Source of the DNA: Lachnospiraceae bacterium
GTDB lineage: Bacteria; Bacillota; Clostridia; Lachnospirales; Lachnospiraceae
Direction: 5' to 3'
Length of the DNA: 50,994 nt
Assembly: GCA_017480565.1 (NCBI GenBank)
Contig: JAFVAL010000018.1
Location: 1 to 50,994, forward strand
Under the pieces are notes generated by a model. That model did not search any database. It was given only the letters and a program-made list of their open reading frames with translations, and was not told where the DNA came from. Position 1 is the stretch's first letter; each line of letters starts with the position of its first letter. Made by a program: the position numbers and the translations under genes. Shown here piece by piece: positions 1 through 7,664 of the stretch.

Positions 1-382
1 AAAGAGCATAATCAACCAGGCGTTCAGCGCATAAAGATCCTATTACTGCTTAAGGGAAAGAAAACCAACGATGAGGAAGCGAGGTCAAGAGCGGAGCCAG
101 AGGGAACTCTTGAGCTCGCTGAGTGTCGTTGGTAAAATAAAGAGAGCAGGAAGAGGATCTGGTAAAGAGCAAGGAAAAGTGGTAAGATAAAGCAACTACA
201 AAGGTAAAAACAAATCTACCTAAACAGAGGGGAATTCTGATCTGTCATTTCCGAAGGTAAGTTAACGCTATCCCAGATCCGCCAACGCCTTGACGAATCC
301 CGCGTAATCCTTTAGAGTTAGTTCCATAGACCTAATCATATCATGTCTACAGATCAGAAGATCAGAAAAGGAACGATAGACC
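1..382. other. Gene-free left edge
   Basis: No convincing coding sequence is visible in this 382-base stretch on either strand. It is purine-rich on the plus strand from about 130 to 230 and contains one long imperfect hairpin (64-133). The last 20 bases hold the ribosome site (AAAAGGAA) of the nitroreductase gene that follows. Confidence 0.6.
64..133. other. Long imperfect hairpin, possible structured RNA or terminator
   Basis: Three nested complementary blocks are seen: ACCAACGA (64-71) with TCGTTGGT (126-133), AGCGAG (78-83) with CTCGCT (115-120), and CAAGAG (86-91) with CTCTTG (107-112), around a 15-base loop. Read on the minus strand the outer stem runs into TTTTCTTT, so it could end a minus-strand transcript, but no gene is seen upstream of it. 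Function is unknown. Confidence 0.45.
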
Positions 383-1213
383 ATGAACGAACAAGAAATC
401 AAAGATCGCATCGCGCTTGGACGTGCGATGATCACAAAATTTGGTTACGACGAGGGTGTCGATGACGACTACCTGACCGATCAGGAGATGAAGAAGCCCC
501 AACCGCCGCTGGCCAAAGCTCCGATGACCGATACCGCCATCGATCTGCCGACGCGGTTTCAGGATCTTGCGATCGATGCGGACTTCCTCCACATCATCAA
601 CAGCCGCAAGAGCCACCGCGTCTATACCGAGGAGCCGATGTCGCTTCTTGCACTCTCCTACCTGCTCTGGTGCTCCCAGGGCGTCAAGGAAATCCGAGGG
701 AAATCCTACGCCACGATCCGCACCGTCCCCTGCGGCGGTGCCCGCCACGAATTTGAGTGTTACCTCGCCGTGCAGAATGTGGAAGGCCTCATGCCCGGTC
801 TCTACCATTATCTGCCGCTGACACACCAGATCGAATTTCTCGATGAAAAAGATGCCCTTGACGACTTTGTCTCCTTCTCCCTGTGCGAGCAGGCCTGGGT
901 CAAGAAAGCCAACGTCGTCTTCTACTACAGCTGCGTCTTCTACCGCGCCGAGTGGCGCTACGGCATCTGGGCCCACTCACCGATCCTGATGGACGCAGGG
1001 CATGTTACCGAGAACCTCTACCTCGCCGCCACCTCGATCGGTCTTGGCGGCTGCGCGATCGCAGCCGTGGATCCTCCTCTGGCAAATGAAGTCTTTGGGC
1101 TCGATGGCGTGGAGGAGACCATTTTCTACGCGATGCCGGTCGGCACCGTGAAAGCGGAAGACAAAGAAAAAGAAGATGCCTTCTACGCATTTGTTCGAGA
1201 AGAAGGCCTGTGA
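383..1213 (+). CDS. SagB-type nitroreductase-family oxidoreductase
   Basis: A 276-residue protein with the FMN-dependent nitroreductase fold in its SagB/ThcOx-like form. Visible marks are the NSRKSHRVY segment near 73-81 (phosphate and flavin contacts in the family), VPCGGARHEFE at 115-125, the long helix segment DAGHVTENLYLAATSIGLGG at 204-223 and the closing MPVG at 251-254. No signal peptide or membrane segment is seen, so it should be cytosolic. SagB enzymes oxidise azolines in peptide modification, but no YcaO or precursor peptide gene is nearby, so this is more likely a free-standing NAD(P)H-dependent reductase of unknown substrate. The ATG follows AAAAGGAA by about nine bases. It is monocistronic, closed by the terminator at 1218-1250. 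Confidence 0.8.
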   Translation: MNEQEIKDRIALGRAMITKFGYDEGVDDDYLTDQEMKKPQPPLAKAPMTDTAIDLPTRFQDLAIDADFLHIINSRKSHRVYTEEPMSLLALSYLLWCSQGVKEIRGKSYATIRTVPCGGARHEFECYLAVQNVEGLMPGLYHYLPLTHQIEFLDEKDALDDFVSFSLCEQAWVKKANVVFYYSCVFYRAEWRYGIWAHSPILMDAGHVTENLYLAATSIGLGGCAIAAVDPPLANEVFGLDGVEETIFYAMPVGTVKAEDKEKEDAFYAFVREEGL

Positions 1214-1217
1214 CGAG

Positions 1218-1250
1218 AAAGGGCAGTGCCTAAAACCGGCACTGCCCTTT
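1218..1250. terminator. Bidirectional terminator between nitroreductase and HipA-like gene
   Basis: Perfect 13-bp stem AAAGGGCAGTGCC / GGCACTGCCCTTT with a 7-base loop. GTTTTATG follows on the plus strand, and the stem carries TTT at its minus-strand end. It separates two convergent genes. Confidence 0.85.
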
Positions 1251-1253
1251 GTT

Positions 1254-2441
1254 TTATGCTCGCTCTCTGCCCGCTAATTTCTCCAGATATAGCGAAAAAT
1301 CCTTTCCTTCTTGATACTCTTCAAACAGTTCTCTTTTCTTTTGATAGTTTTCTGCAACCATTTCTGCCCTCGAAGCACTCATCCCATACTTTTGATAAAA
1401 CACGATTGTCTCCTCTTTTGTCGGCAGTTTATCTAAATCGATCAACTCTCGGTTCCGAATGTACCGTAGGTTCTCTGCGCTTTTCTTTGTAAATCCCGTC
1501 ATTGATTCGGAGAGGAGATCATATGGCTTCAGGATCCTTGAAGTATTCCAATACATGGAATTACCCGTATCATAAATCGGAGCAAATCCCAGAATCTGAA
1601 GTGTCTCGGTATCTCTTAATAACCCGAAATTGTTCATGTGTCGATCCTGATTGGCCAAAATGAAATCCGTCATCAATAGATACTCCATAAAACTCCGAGA
1701 ATTCTCTACCCGAAGTCCTTGTTCTGTACAGATGTGCAGAAACATTTCGTAGACAGACTCCTCGTTCCGTTCTTTCTGCGAGTAGACAACATCTGTCGCA
1801 TAAACAAGCTCAACGTCTTCGGACGTAAATGCACTGCATCTGCTTCCCGTACAATATCCACCTTCCTGAATTGGCTCGTAAACGACATACTCTGTGTCAG
1901 GCACTTTCCCTTGTTTTTGATGCAAAAGGCCTGCAAACGTTTCATTGATATTCTGCTGTCCTTCTGAGATTTCACTTTGTTTTATCAGATAATTCTGTAT
2001 AGGATCTGCGGATATCCGTTCCCAATACTTCCTCATTTGTCCGTTTAAGCTCGACCCTTCATGATAGCTGTTTTCATTGTGGATCTTAAGCTGGTGGTCG
2101 TACAAATGGGTAAACAGATTCACATCCTCCCACGTAACATCCATCTCAATGGGCCGAATCCAATAGGTGTCTGTCAGGCTTAGTGCCAGATTTTTCGCAA
2201 GATACTCTCCGCTCGTCTGACATCCCGCGTTGGCAAGCACTTCCTGCAGATTCGCCCGGGCTCCGGGGATCATTCGATTCTTCCACCACCGATTCATGTT
2301 CTCGATGGTAATATTGCCCAAAAATGGGCCATATTCTGCATTCATGCTTTTGGTCGAGATCTTTTCTATGCGTTCAAATGTATCATTCAGCGACATGATT
2401 GCCACAGGAACGTTTTTATGCATGAGTAAATAAACTTTCAC
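1254..2441 (-). CDS. HipA-like serine/threonine kinase (toxin of a type II pair)
   Basis: A 395-residue protein with the HipA C-terminal kinase core: NQDRHMNN at 264-271 is the catalytic loop (Asp266), YDTGNS at 290-295 the metal-binding Asp loop, and Lys154 in YLIKQSE is a possible ATP-binding lysine. The N-terminal part has a tryptophan-arginine cluster, RWWKNRMIPGAR at 51-62, as in clostridial HipA-like relatives rather than E. coli HipA. HipA kinases phosphorylate a tRNA synthetase and cause dormancy; the target here is not known. The start is a GTG with a strong GGAGG six bases upstream, inside the end of the antitoxin gene (26-bp overlap), so translation is probably coupled. It could instead be a regulator without toxicity. 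Confidence 0.8.
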   Translation of the reverse strand: MKVYLLMHKNVPVAIMSLNDTFERIEKISTKSMNAEYGPFLGNITIENMNRWWKNRMIPGARANLQEVLANAGCQTSGEYLAKNLALSLTDTYWIRPIEMDVTWEDVNLFTHLYDHQLKIHNENSYHEGSSLNGQMRKYWERISADPIQNYLIKQSEISEGQQNINETFAGLLHQKQGKVPDTEYVVYEPIQEGGYCTGSRCSAFTSEDVELVYATDVVYSQKERNEESVYEMFLHICTEQGLRVENSRSFMEYLLMTDFILANQDRHMNNFGLLRDTETLQILGFAPIYDTGNSMYWNTSRILKPYDLLSESMTGFTKKSAENLRYIRNRELIDLDKLPTKEETIVFYQKYGMSASRAEMVAENYQKKRELFEEYQEGKDFSLYLEKLAGRERA

Positions 2442-2877
2442 TTGCTTCCTCCATCAACCTTTCCAGTTCTTGGCTTTCTAAAAACTCATCGATCGCCCAT
2501 TCCGCCATCACGTTGTAATACATAAGCTTCTCTTTCTTTCCCATTACTTCAGGCGCAGGAATGAGATGGGTCTGTTTCCGATAGTCAAATGAAACCACCC
2601 ACTCTGAATTCATCTTTTTCCACGTCCCTGCGATATGATTGTCAAGCCCGATGAATGTAATGCCATCCATCCAGTCTCTCGCATCTTCCAGTTTCAGCTC
2701 CAGCCCCAATGCATCGCTGCACTCCTGAATCGTCGCCACCGTCGCATTCGTATGTCCGCTCTCTAGTCTGGCAATGTTAGGCCTGGCAAGGCCTGTTCGC
2801 TCTGCGAAAGCCTGTTGCGAGAGGCCAACCTCCTGACGTTTTTGCCGTATTTTTTGATAAATGTCCACCTTTTTCAT
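2416..2877 (-). CDS. XRE-family antitoxin/repressor (HipB-like)
   Basis: A 153-residue protein. Residues 8-60 form a Cro/C1-type helix-turn-helix (QKRQEVGLSQQAFAERTGLA and ARLESG are typical), followed by a beta-rich domain of about 90 residues that could bind the kinase. This is longer than E. coli HipB (88 residues). It is the first gene of a two-gene operon and overlaps the HipA-like gene by 26 bp, the usual antitoxin-first order. Its ATG follows AAGGGG by about 12 bases. A TTGACA-N17-TATCAT promoter with a 40-bp perfect palindrome across its -10 lies directly upstream, which fits autorepression. Confidence 0.82.
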   Translation of the reverse strand: MKKVDIYQKIRQKRQEVGLSQQAFAERTGLARPNIARLESGHTNATVATIQECSDALGLELKLEDARDWMDGITFIGLDNHIAGTWKKMNSEWVVSFDYRKQTHLIPAPEVMGKKEKLMYYNVMAEWAIDEFLESQELERLMEEASESLFTHA

Positions 2878-2911
2878 CTTCTTTCACATCCCCTTAGTAA
2901 GACAAAAAACG

Positions 2912-2951
2912 CCCTGCATCAATGTATCATATATGATACATTGATGCAGGG
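2912..2951. promoter_or_regulatory. 40-bp perfect palindrome: candidate operator and terminator stem
   Basis: Two exact 20-base arms without a loop, centred between 2931 and 2932; the core TGTATCATATATGATACA resembles an XRE-type operator. On the minus strand the palindrome follows the GH78-like gene stop by 21 bases and is followed by CGTTTTTTG, so it can also fold as a rho-independent terminator for that upstream operon. It covers the -10 of the toxin-antitoxin promoter. Confidence 0.8.
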
Positions 2952-2961
2952 TTTCTGTCAA
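2933..2961 (-). promoter_or_regulatory. Promoter of the HipBA-like operon
   Basis: On the minus strand, TTGACA (2961-2956), a 17-base spacer and TATCAT (2938-2933) give a near-consensus sigma-A promoter. The start point would fall near 2926, inside the palindrome. Confidence 0.75.
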
Positions 2962-2972
2962 TCCTTTTTGTT

Positions 2973-4433
2973 TCATAAAAGCTTCAACGTCCTCAGAAAA
3001 TACGCCGGCGTGCAGCTCCACGCATGGCAGTAACTATTGACGATCGTCCCGCCGTAGGGAGAACCGTCCGGATCCTCCGGGTCATAAAGCTCCCAGAAGG
3101 TATCTGCGCCTCGCTCTGCCATGCCGCCCCAGTAGGTTCGGATCACGTCAAGCGCTTCTTCCGTCTTTCCTAGCTGCACGAGCGCTTCCACATAGTAGTG
3201 GACCATGTAAGGCGAAACCATCTTGAGTGCACCGGCTTTCTCTGCCCTTGCAAAGAGTCCCGCATCCTCAGTAAGGCCACCCAAGACTGCCCAGACCTGG
3301 CTGCTCATCGAGACCTGCTTTTCGGATCCACTCACGAAGAGCCTCAGAGAACCATGAAACATCGCAAGACCTGCGACCTTTCGCATCTCCTTCTTTGGCT
3401 GCATGTCTTTTAGAAATGCCTCGTCACCGAGTACATTTGCCAGATGCTCCGCTGCCTTCTCGCAATAAAGCCAAATGCCAAGCGCACTGAAATCTTTTTG
3501 CAGCGAGAGGTTCCAGTCCACGAAGACCCAGTGCGGTACTTCAGACGGCTGGATCTGTCCATCCATTGTGAAAAACCGTTCTGCTGCGATAAACTGCGCT
3601 TTTACGGTCGGCCAGAGTTCCTTGACGGTTCGAAGATCGTCTGTCGCCTCGTAATAATCTTCCAGCGATTTGGCAAATAAAAGCGCATAGTCGAACATCG
3701 ACTGGTCATCCGCTTCGATCTCAGGCGCAGTAAACACATTGGATGCCAGCATCCCTTCCTCAGGCGCGGTCCCTGCGAACAAATACAGGCATCTTCTCAC
3801 CAGATCATAGTTCTGATATGTCACGTAATTGGTAAGTGCCTGCAGCCTCAGATCCCCCAGCCACAATCTGCGGTCACGCTTCGGTCCGTCCTCAAAAACG
3901 TCCTGCATACACTCTTTTAAGGTCGCGCAGGAAATCGTCTCGATCCTTGCCAGCACCGGGTCTTTGATCTCCACCGGAGATAACTTCTCTTCATCTGCGC
4001 TGGTGGTTGCCTTACAGGTGACCCTCTCGATCGTCAGTGTAAAACGACTGCTGATATCAATCGCTTCCACCTGCACATAGCGAAAGGCGTAACGTCTGGG
4101 AAGCGTGAACTCGCAGGGAATCACATCCACGTGGATCTCTTCCGTCTGCACCCAGCCTGCACTGATCCAGCCGTGGTAGTCCTCGACGGACTCCGCAAGT
4201 TCCTGCAGCCGCTCTGCAAACCGCACGCGAAGCCATACCGGCGCATCCGGGTGATGTCCCTCGTATCCAAAGGAAAAGGAAATCTTCCCTGTGAGGTGTT
4301 CCCCGAAGTCAAAGAGCGCAACGTCACCTTTTTCGGATACTCTTTTGTTCTCCGTAAGCGTGACCGCTCTCTCCTTCAACACCGGTTTCAGCTTCTTAGC
4401 CTTTTCCAAAAAAACCTGATTACTCATCCTCAT
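2973..4433 (-). CDS. GH78-like glycosidase (alpha-L-rhamnosidase family)
   Basis: A 486-residue cytosolic protein without signal peptide. An N-terminal beta-rich region of about 140 residues precedes an (alpha/alpha)6-barrel. The GH78 mark EDGPKRDRRLWLGD lies at 181-194, in the region that carries the catalytic acid; a tryptophan-rich VPHWVFVDWN segment follows near residue 300. It is shorter than typical GH78 enzymes (700-1000 residues) because accessory domains are absent, so the substrate may be a small imported rhamnoside or another deoxyhexoside. The ATG overlaps the permease stop as ATGA, making it the last gene of the ABC importer operon. It should cleave what the importer brings in. 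Confidence 0.72.
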   Translation of the reverse strand: MRMSNQVFLEKAKKLKPVLKERAVTLTENKRVSEKGDVALFDFGEHLTGKISFSFGYEGHHPDAPVWLRVRFAERLQELAESVEDYHGWISAGWVQTEEIHVDVIPCEFTLPRRYAFRYVQVEAIDISSRFTLTIERVTCKATTSADEEKLSPVEIKDPVLARIETISCATLKECMQDVFEDGPKRDRRLWLGDLRLQALTNYVTYQNYDLVRRCLYLFAGTAPEEGMLASNVFTAPEIEADDQSMFDYALLFAKSLEDYYEATDDLRTVKELWPTVKAQFIAAERFFTMDGQIQPSEVPHWVFVDWNLSLQKDFSALGIWLYCEKAAEHLANVLGDEAFLKDMQPKKEMRKVAGLAMFHGSLRLFVSGSEKQVSMSSQVWAVLGGLTEDAGLFARAEKAGALKMVSPYMVHYYVEALVQLGKTEEALDVIRTYWGGMAERGADTFWELYDPEDPDGSPYGGTIVNSYCHAWSCTPAYFLRTLKLL

Positions 4434-5398
4434 ACCGCTCTTTCTTTTCGTACAAACAATCCCCGGATCACACCTTCATTGTTCAGATAGATCAGGAAGC
4501 AGACGAGCAGAAGCGCGGAGACAATCTGCTGCACGGACGAGGATACATTTAACCGTACGTACAGAAGCGAGATCAGTGCACTTGTAACTGCACCGAGAAG
4601 ATACCCCATTTTATCGTTGGAGAATCGGCCGATGAAGCCACCGATAAACATCGGCAGGAATGCCATGAACATCGGAGAAATGGATCCGAAGTTCAGAGAC
4701 ATCTGGATCGTTCCGTTGGTTGTCGCGGAAATAAAACCCTGCGCACCCATGAACGCGCCTGCGATCGTGTAGCAAATCAGGGCGTTCGGAATCTCCTTGA
4801 TGCCGGTGTTGACCGCAACCTTCTGCCCGGACTGCAGCGCCTTGTACTCATAGCCGAACCTCGTGTGATCAAAAACAACGACCATGAAAAGCACCGCAAT
4901 CACAATGATGATGAGCAGGTTCGGAATCGTGGAAAAGCTCAGCAAATTCGCGCTGTTGGCAAAGCTCACGCCGTGACCGCCCGTCAGTGCGAAGGCAAGG
5001 CCCTCGTAGAAGAGCGCGATCGCAAGCGAGACGATGATCGGCGGCAGCTTCACACTTACATAGACTGCTCCGGAGATCAGCCCGAAGATTGCCCCGAAGA
5101 CAATGGAAAGAAGCAGCATGGCGACCGGCCCCAGATTCAGAGCCAGCACGATCTTTGCGCTAATCACAGATGAGAGCAATGCAACAGAGCCGACAGAGAA
5201 ATCAAATCTTCCCGAATTCAGATTGATCGCCAGCGCAAATGTTACCAATGAAACGTTGGCAATGGCCCGGACAAAGGTCAGAATATTCAGTTGTGTTTCA
5301 AATAAGGCGACGCCCTTGGAAGAACAGATCAGCCACACCGCAAGGAGGGTGATCACCGGAATCGCCAAGGTCCCTGTTAACTTCTTTCCCAGTTTCAT
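4430..5398 (-). CDS. Sugar-type ABC importer permease (RbsC-like), second
   Basis: A 322-residue integral membrane protein with about 8-10 hydrophobic segments, of the branched-chain/ribose permease family: residues near 60-75 hold the NLNSGRFDFSVGSVALLSS segment that contacts the ATPase and forms the pathway start. An upstream in-frame TTG would add four residues, but GGAG lies six bases before the ATG at 5398, so that start is preferred. It lies 19 bases after the binding-protein gene and is coupled to the GH78-like gene by ATGA. With the permease at 6678-7655 it should form a heterodimeric membrane channel. Confidence 0.85.
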   Translation of the reverse strand: MKLGKKLTGTLAIPVITLLAVWLICSSKGVALFETQLNILTFVRAIANVSLVTFALAINLNSGRFDFSVGSVALLSSVISAKIVLALNLGPVAMLLLSIVFGAIFGLISGAVYVSVKLPPIIVSLAIALFYEGLAFALTGGHGVSFANSANLLSFSTIPNLLIIIVIAVLFMVVVFDHTRFGYEYKALQSGQKVAVNTGIKEIPNALICYTIAGAFMGAQGFISATTNGTIQMSLNFGSISPMFMAFLPMFIGGFIGRFSNDKMGYLLGAVTSALISLLYVRLNVSSSVQQIVSALLLVCFLIYLNNEGVIRGLFVRKERAV

Positions 5399-5417
5399 GG
5401 TAATCTCCAATTATTTA

Positions 5418-6641
5418 TTATTTTGCAAGCTCCTTGATCTCCTCGAAGGAGTATTTCTGAACAAATGCTTCCAGATCACTGTAGGATGCGCCGTAAAGGG
5501 TGTCTAACATTGCTCTGGTGTAAGCCGGCTCTGTCTTGGAAGAATCTACTTCAAAATACTCTTTTGCCTGCTCTGCGCTTGTCGCAACCCAGTAGCCCTG
5601 GCTGATAGCGAACGCATTTCCCTCTTCGGTACGGATCGGATGACCCTGCACTGCGGAAAGGACTGCGATGAAGACCGGTCCGATGGATGCAGAGAACTTA
5701 CCTGCAAGGTAATCTAAGGTGCCGCTCTCCATCAATGCGACAGAATCTGCGGTGTAGCAGTCGATGTCGCCGAGTTTCTGGTTCGCCTGCTTAAAGCCTG
5801 CAAATGCGGTCTGACCGGAGCCGACAGCAAGAAGAACTTCGACGGAAGGATCATTTGCCACAGCGGCCAGTTTGCCAAACCAAGCATCATCAAAATCATA
5901 GCCAGCCACATAGCCAACAAGCTCAACATCGCCGATCACAGCGGGCTCCAGCTGGCAGCCTGCACCGTAAATCGCACCGATCATGCTGCCCATGTCATTT
6001 GCACCCATATAAGTACCGTTTCCGGCTTCACACATTGCAACAAGCATACCTGCTGCGCGGTAAATGTGCATCTCGGTGTAGTAAGGGGTTGCGCCGCCGA
6101 ACATACCAAACTTGGTATAGCCCTGATCCAGATAATACTTTGCCATGTTGTAGCCGGCCATGTACTCGGTGTAAAGATCCGGACCGATCGCGCCGACATA
6201 ATGCTCATAGCCCTTGTACTGCTCATACTGCTCCTCGGTTAACGTACCGGTTGCCACTGCATAGTAAACACCGTTCTGCTCGCACTGCTCGATCTGTGCC
6301 GGGCGGTCTGCAGACGCAAAGGAAATGATTGCCTTGCAGTTGTTTGCGATGAAGTTGTCGATCGCACTCGCCTCAGCCGCTGCGTCAGCAAGCTCGTCGG
6401 AATACATGAAGGTCACATTGTACTGTTCCTGGATATACTCCTCATAGTAAGCGCGGAACGCAAGCGCCTCTGCGCTGGTCACGTCCGATACCAGGACACC
6501 GATCTTGACATTCTGGGAATCGTCGGGACCGGAAGTCTGTGCGGAATCATTTCCGCCGCTCTCCTTGCTGCCGCAGGCTGCAAGAGAAAATACCATAACC
6601 ACTACAAGAAGAAGTGCTGTCAGTCTCTTTAAGGTTTTCAT
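5418..6641 (-). CDS. Lipoprotein solute-binding protein of the ABC importer
   Basis: A 407-residue protein with a lipoprotein signal: charged start MKTLKR, hydrophobic core and lipobox SLAAC with Cys23. After a Ser/Asp-rich linker (24-44) comes a type 1 periplasmic-binding fold (VKIGVLVSDVTSAEAL from 45). It resembles the BMP/RbsB-like proteins sometimes grouped under DUF3798 more than classical ribose binders. It should be anchored outside the membrane and deliver ligand to the two permeases. The ATG follows GGAG by six bases. The ligand cannot be read from sequence; the GH78-like partner hints at a deoxyhexose-containing glycoside or its aglycone. Confidence 0.85.
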   Translation of the reverse strand: MKTLKRLTALLLVVVMVFSLAACGSKESGGNDSAQTSGPDDSQNVKIGVLVSDVTSAEALAFRAYYEEYIQEQYNVTFMYSDELADAAAEASAIDNFIANNCKAIISFASADRPAQIEQCEQNGVYYAVATGTLTEEQYEQYKGYEHYVGAIGPDLYTEYMAGYNMAKYYLDQGYTKFGMFGGATPYYTEMHIYRAAGMLVAMCEAGNGTYMGANDMGSMIGAIYGAGCQLEPAVIGDVELVGYVAGYDFDDAWFGKLAAVANDPSVEVLLAVGSGQTAFAGFKQANQKLGDIDCYTADSVALMESGTLDYLAGKFSASIGPVFIAVLSAVQGHPIRTEEGNAFAISQGYWVATSAEQAKEYFEVDSSKTEPAYTRAMLDTLYGASYSDLEAFVQKYSFEEIKELAK

Positions 6642-6677
6642 TGTAATCTCCTTATCCTTGTCTTTGTTTTTGTTTTT

Positions 6678-7655
6678 TTATCGCGGTAAAATATTTCCCT
6701 TATGGTTTGACATCGAGATGTAGACCACAAGGATAAATATCATTGCCTTCACCATCTGTCCGACGCCCGAGTCAAGGCTCAGGGTCAGCATGATCTGATT
6801 TAAAAGCGTCATAGAAACTGCGCCAATGGCCGCCGAATAGATCTTACTCCTTGCGCCGCCGGAGACGGGCATGCCTCCGAAGACGATCGAGATGATGATG
6901 TCCATTCCGACGCTGGACGCGGTGTTTCTGGAAAGTGTCGGTGCGTAGGTGATCGTTAAAAATGCACCGAGTCCGACACCGATGCCGGCAATCGCAAATG
7001 CAGCGATCGCAAGCTTTTTCCCGTTGAGGCCGGTGAGCTTTGCGCAGACCGGGTTGCCGCCCTGGAACTTCTCCTTGCGCCCCAGCTTCATAAAGTCAAA
7101 CAAAAAGATGCAAAATGCCAGGTAAAGCACCATCACGATGAGCTTAAACCAGACGTTGTTGATGCCCCGCACGGCGGCAGCCGGCACTTGGATCACGTCG
7201 CCGGTTCCATTTGCACCGATCAGAACGAGCACCAGCGCACTCAGCAGCGATAACATCGCGATCGTGGTGACGAAGACCGGAAGGTTAAACACTGAAGCAA
7301 GCACCGAGCTTACCAGGGAGATGCCCACTGCCACGCCGACACAGACCAAAAGCATCACGAGCACGCTTCCCGTCACGTTGTAGGCCATCGCACCGATCAA
7401 GGCGCTCACGCAGAGTGAAGCACCGAGCGAGATGTCGAATGATCCCAGCGTATAGATGAAGACCGCGCCGGTTGCCGCAACGACAACCACGACGGACTGA
7501 TTGATGATATTTTTAAAACTGTACGGAATGTTAATGTCTTTGATGATCGCCAGAATCAGGAAGACTGCGAACAGAAAAACAAGTCCCATGACCGGTGCCA
7601 GCCGAAACAAGGCTGCCTTCCTATTTTCCTTTCGGATCAATGTATCGTTTCCCAT
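6678..7655 (-). CDS. Sugar-type ABC importer permease (RbsC-like), first
   Basis: A 325-residue membrane protein of the same permease family as the one at 4430-5398 but clearly divergent from it. The segment TLGSFDISLGASLCVSAL near 70-87 corresponds to the conserved first pore helix, and FGGMPVSGGARSK near 260-272 to the conserved C-terminal loop. AAGGAGG lies just upstream of the ATG, nine bases after the ATPase stop, so translation is likely coupled. The gene order ATPase, permease, binding protein, permease, glycosidase is unusual in placing the binding protein between the permeases. Confidence 0.87.
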   Translation of the reverse strand: MGNDTLIRKENRKAALFRLAPVMGLVFLFAVFLILAIIKDINIPYSFKNIINQSVVVVVAATGAVFIYTLGSFDISLGASLCVSALIGAMAYNVTGSVLVMLLVCVGVAVGISLVSSVLASVFNLPVFVTTIAMLSLLSALVLVLIGANGTGDVIQVPAAAVRGINNVWFKLIVMVLYLAFCIFLFDFMKLGRKEKFQGGNPVCAKLTGLNGKKLAIAAFAIAGIGVGLGAFLTITYAPTLSRNTASSVGMDIIISIVFGGMPVSGGARSKIYSAAIGAVSMTLLNQIMLTLSLDSGVGQMVKAMIFILVVYISMSNHKGNILPR

Positions 7656-7664
7656 AAGGCCTCC

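Noticed and set aside
362-976. 204-codon minus-strand frame opposite the nitroreductase
   Set aside because: The plus-strand gene has clear family motifs and a ribosome site; the minus frame has neither.
5804-6328. 174-codon plus-strand frame opposite the binding-protein gene
   Set aside because: Arg/Ser/His-rich shadow of a conserved lipoprotein gene with no start signal.
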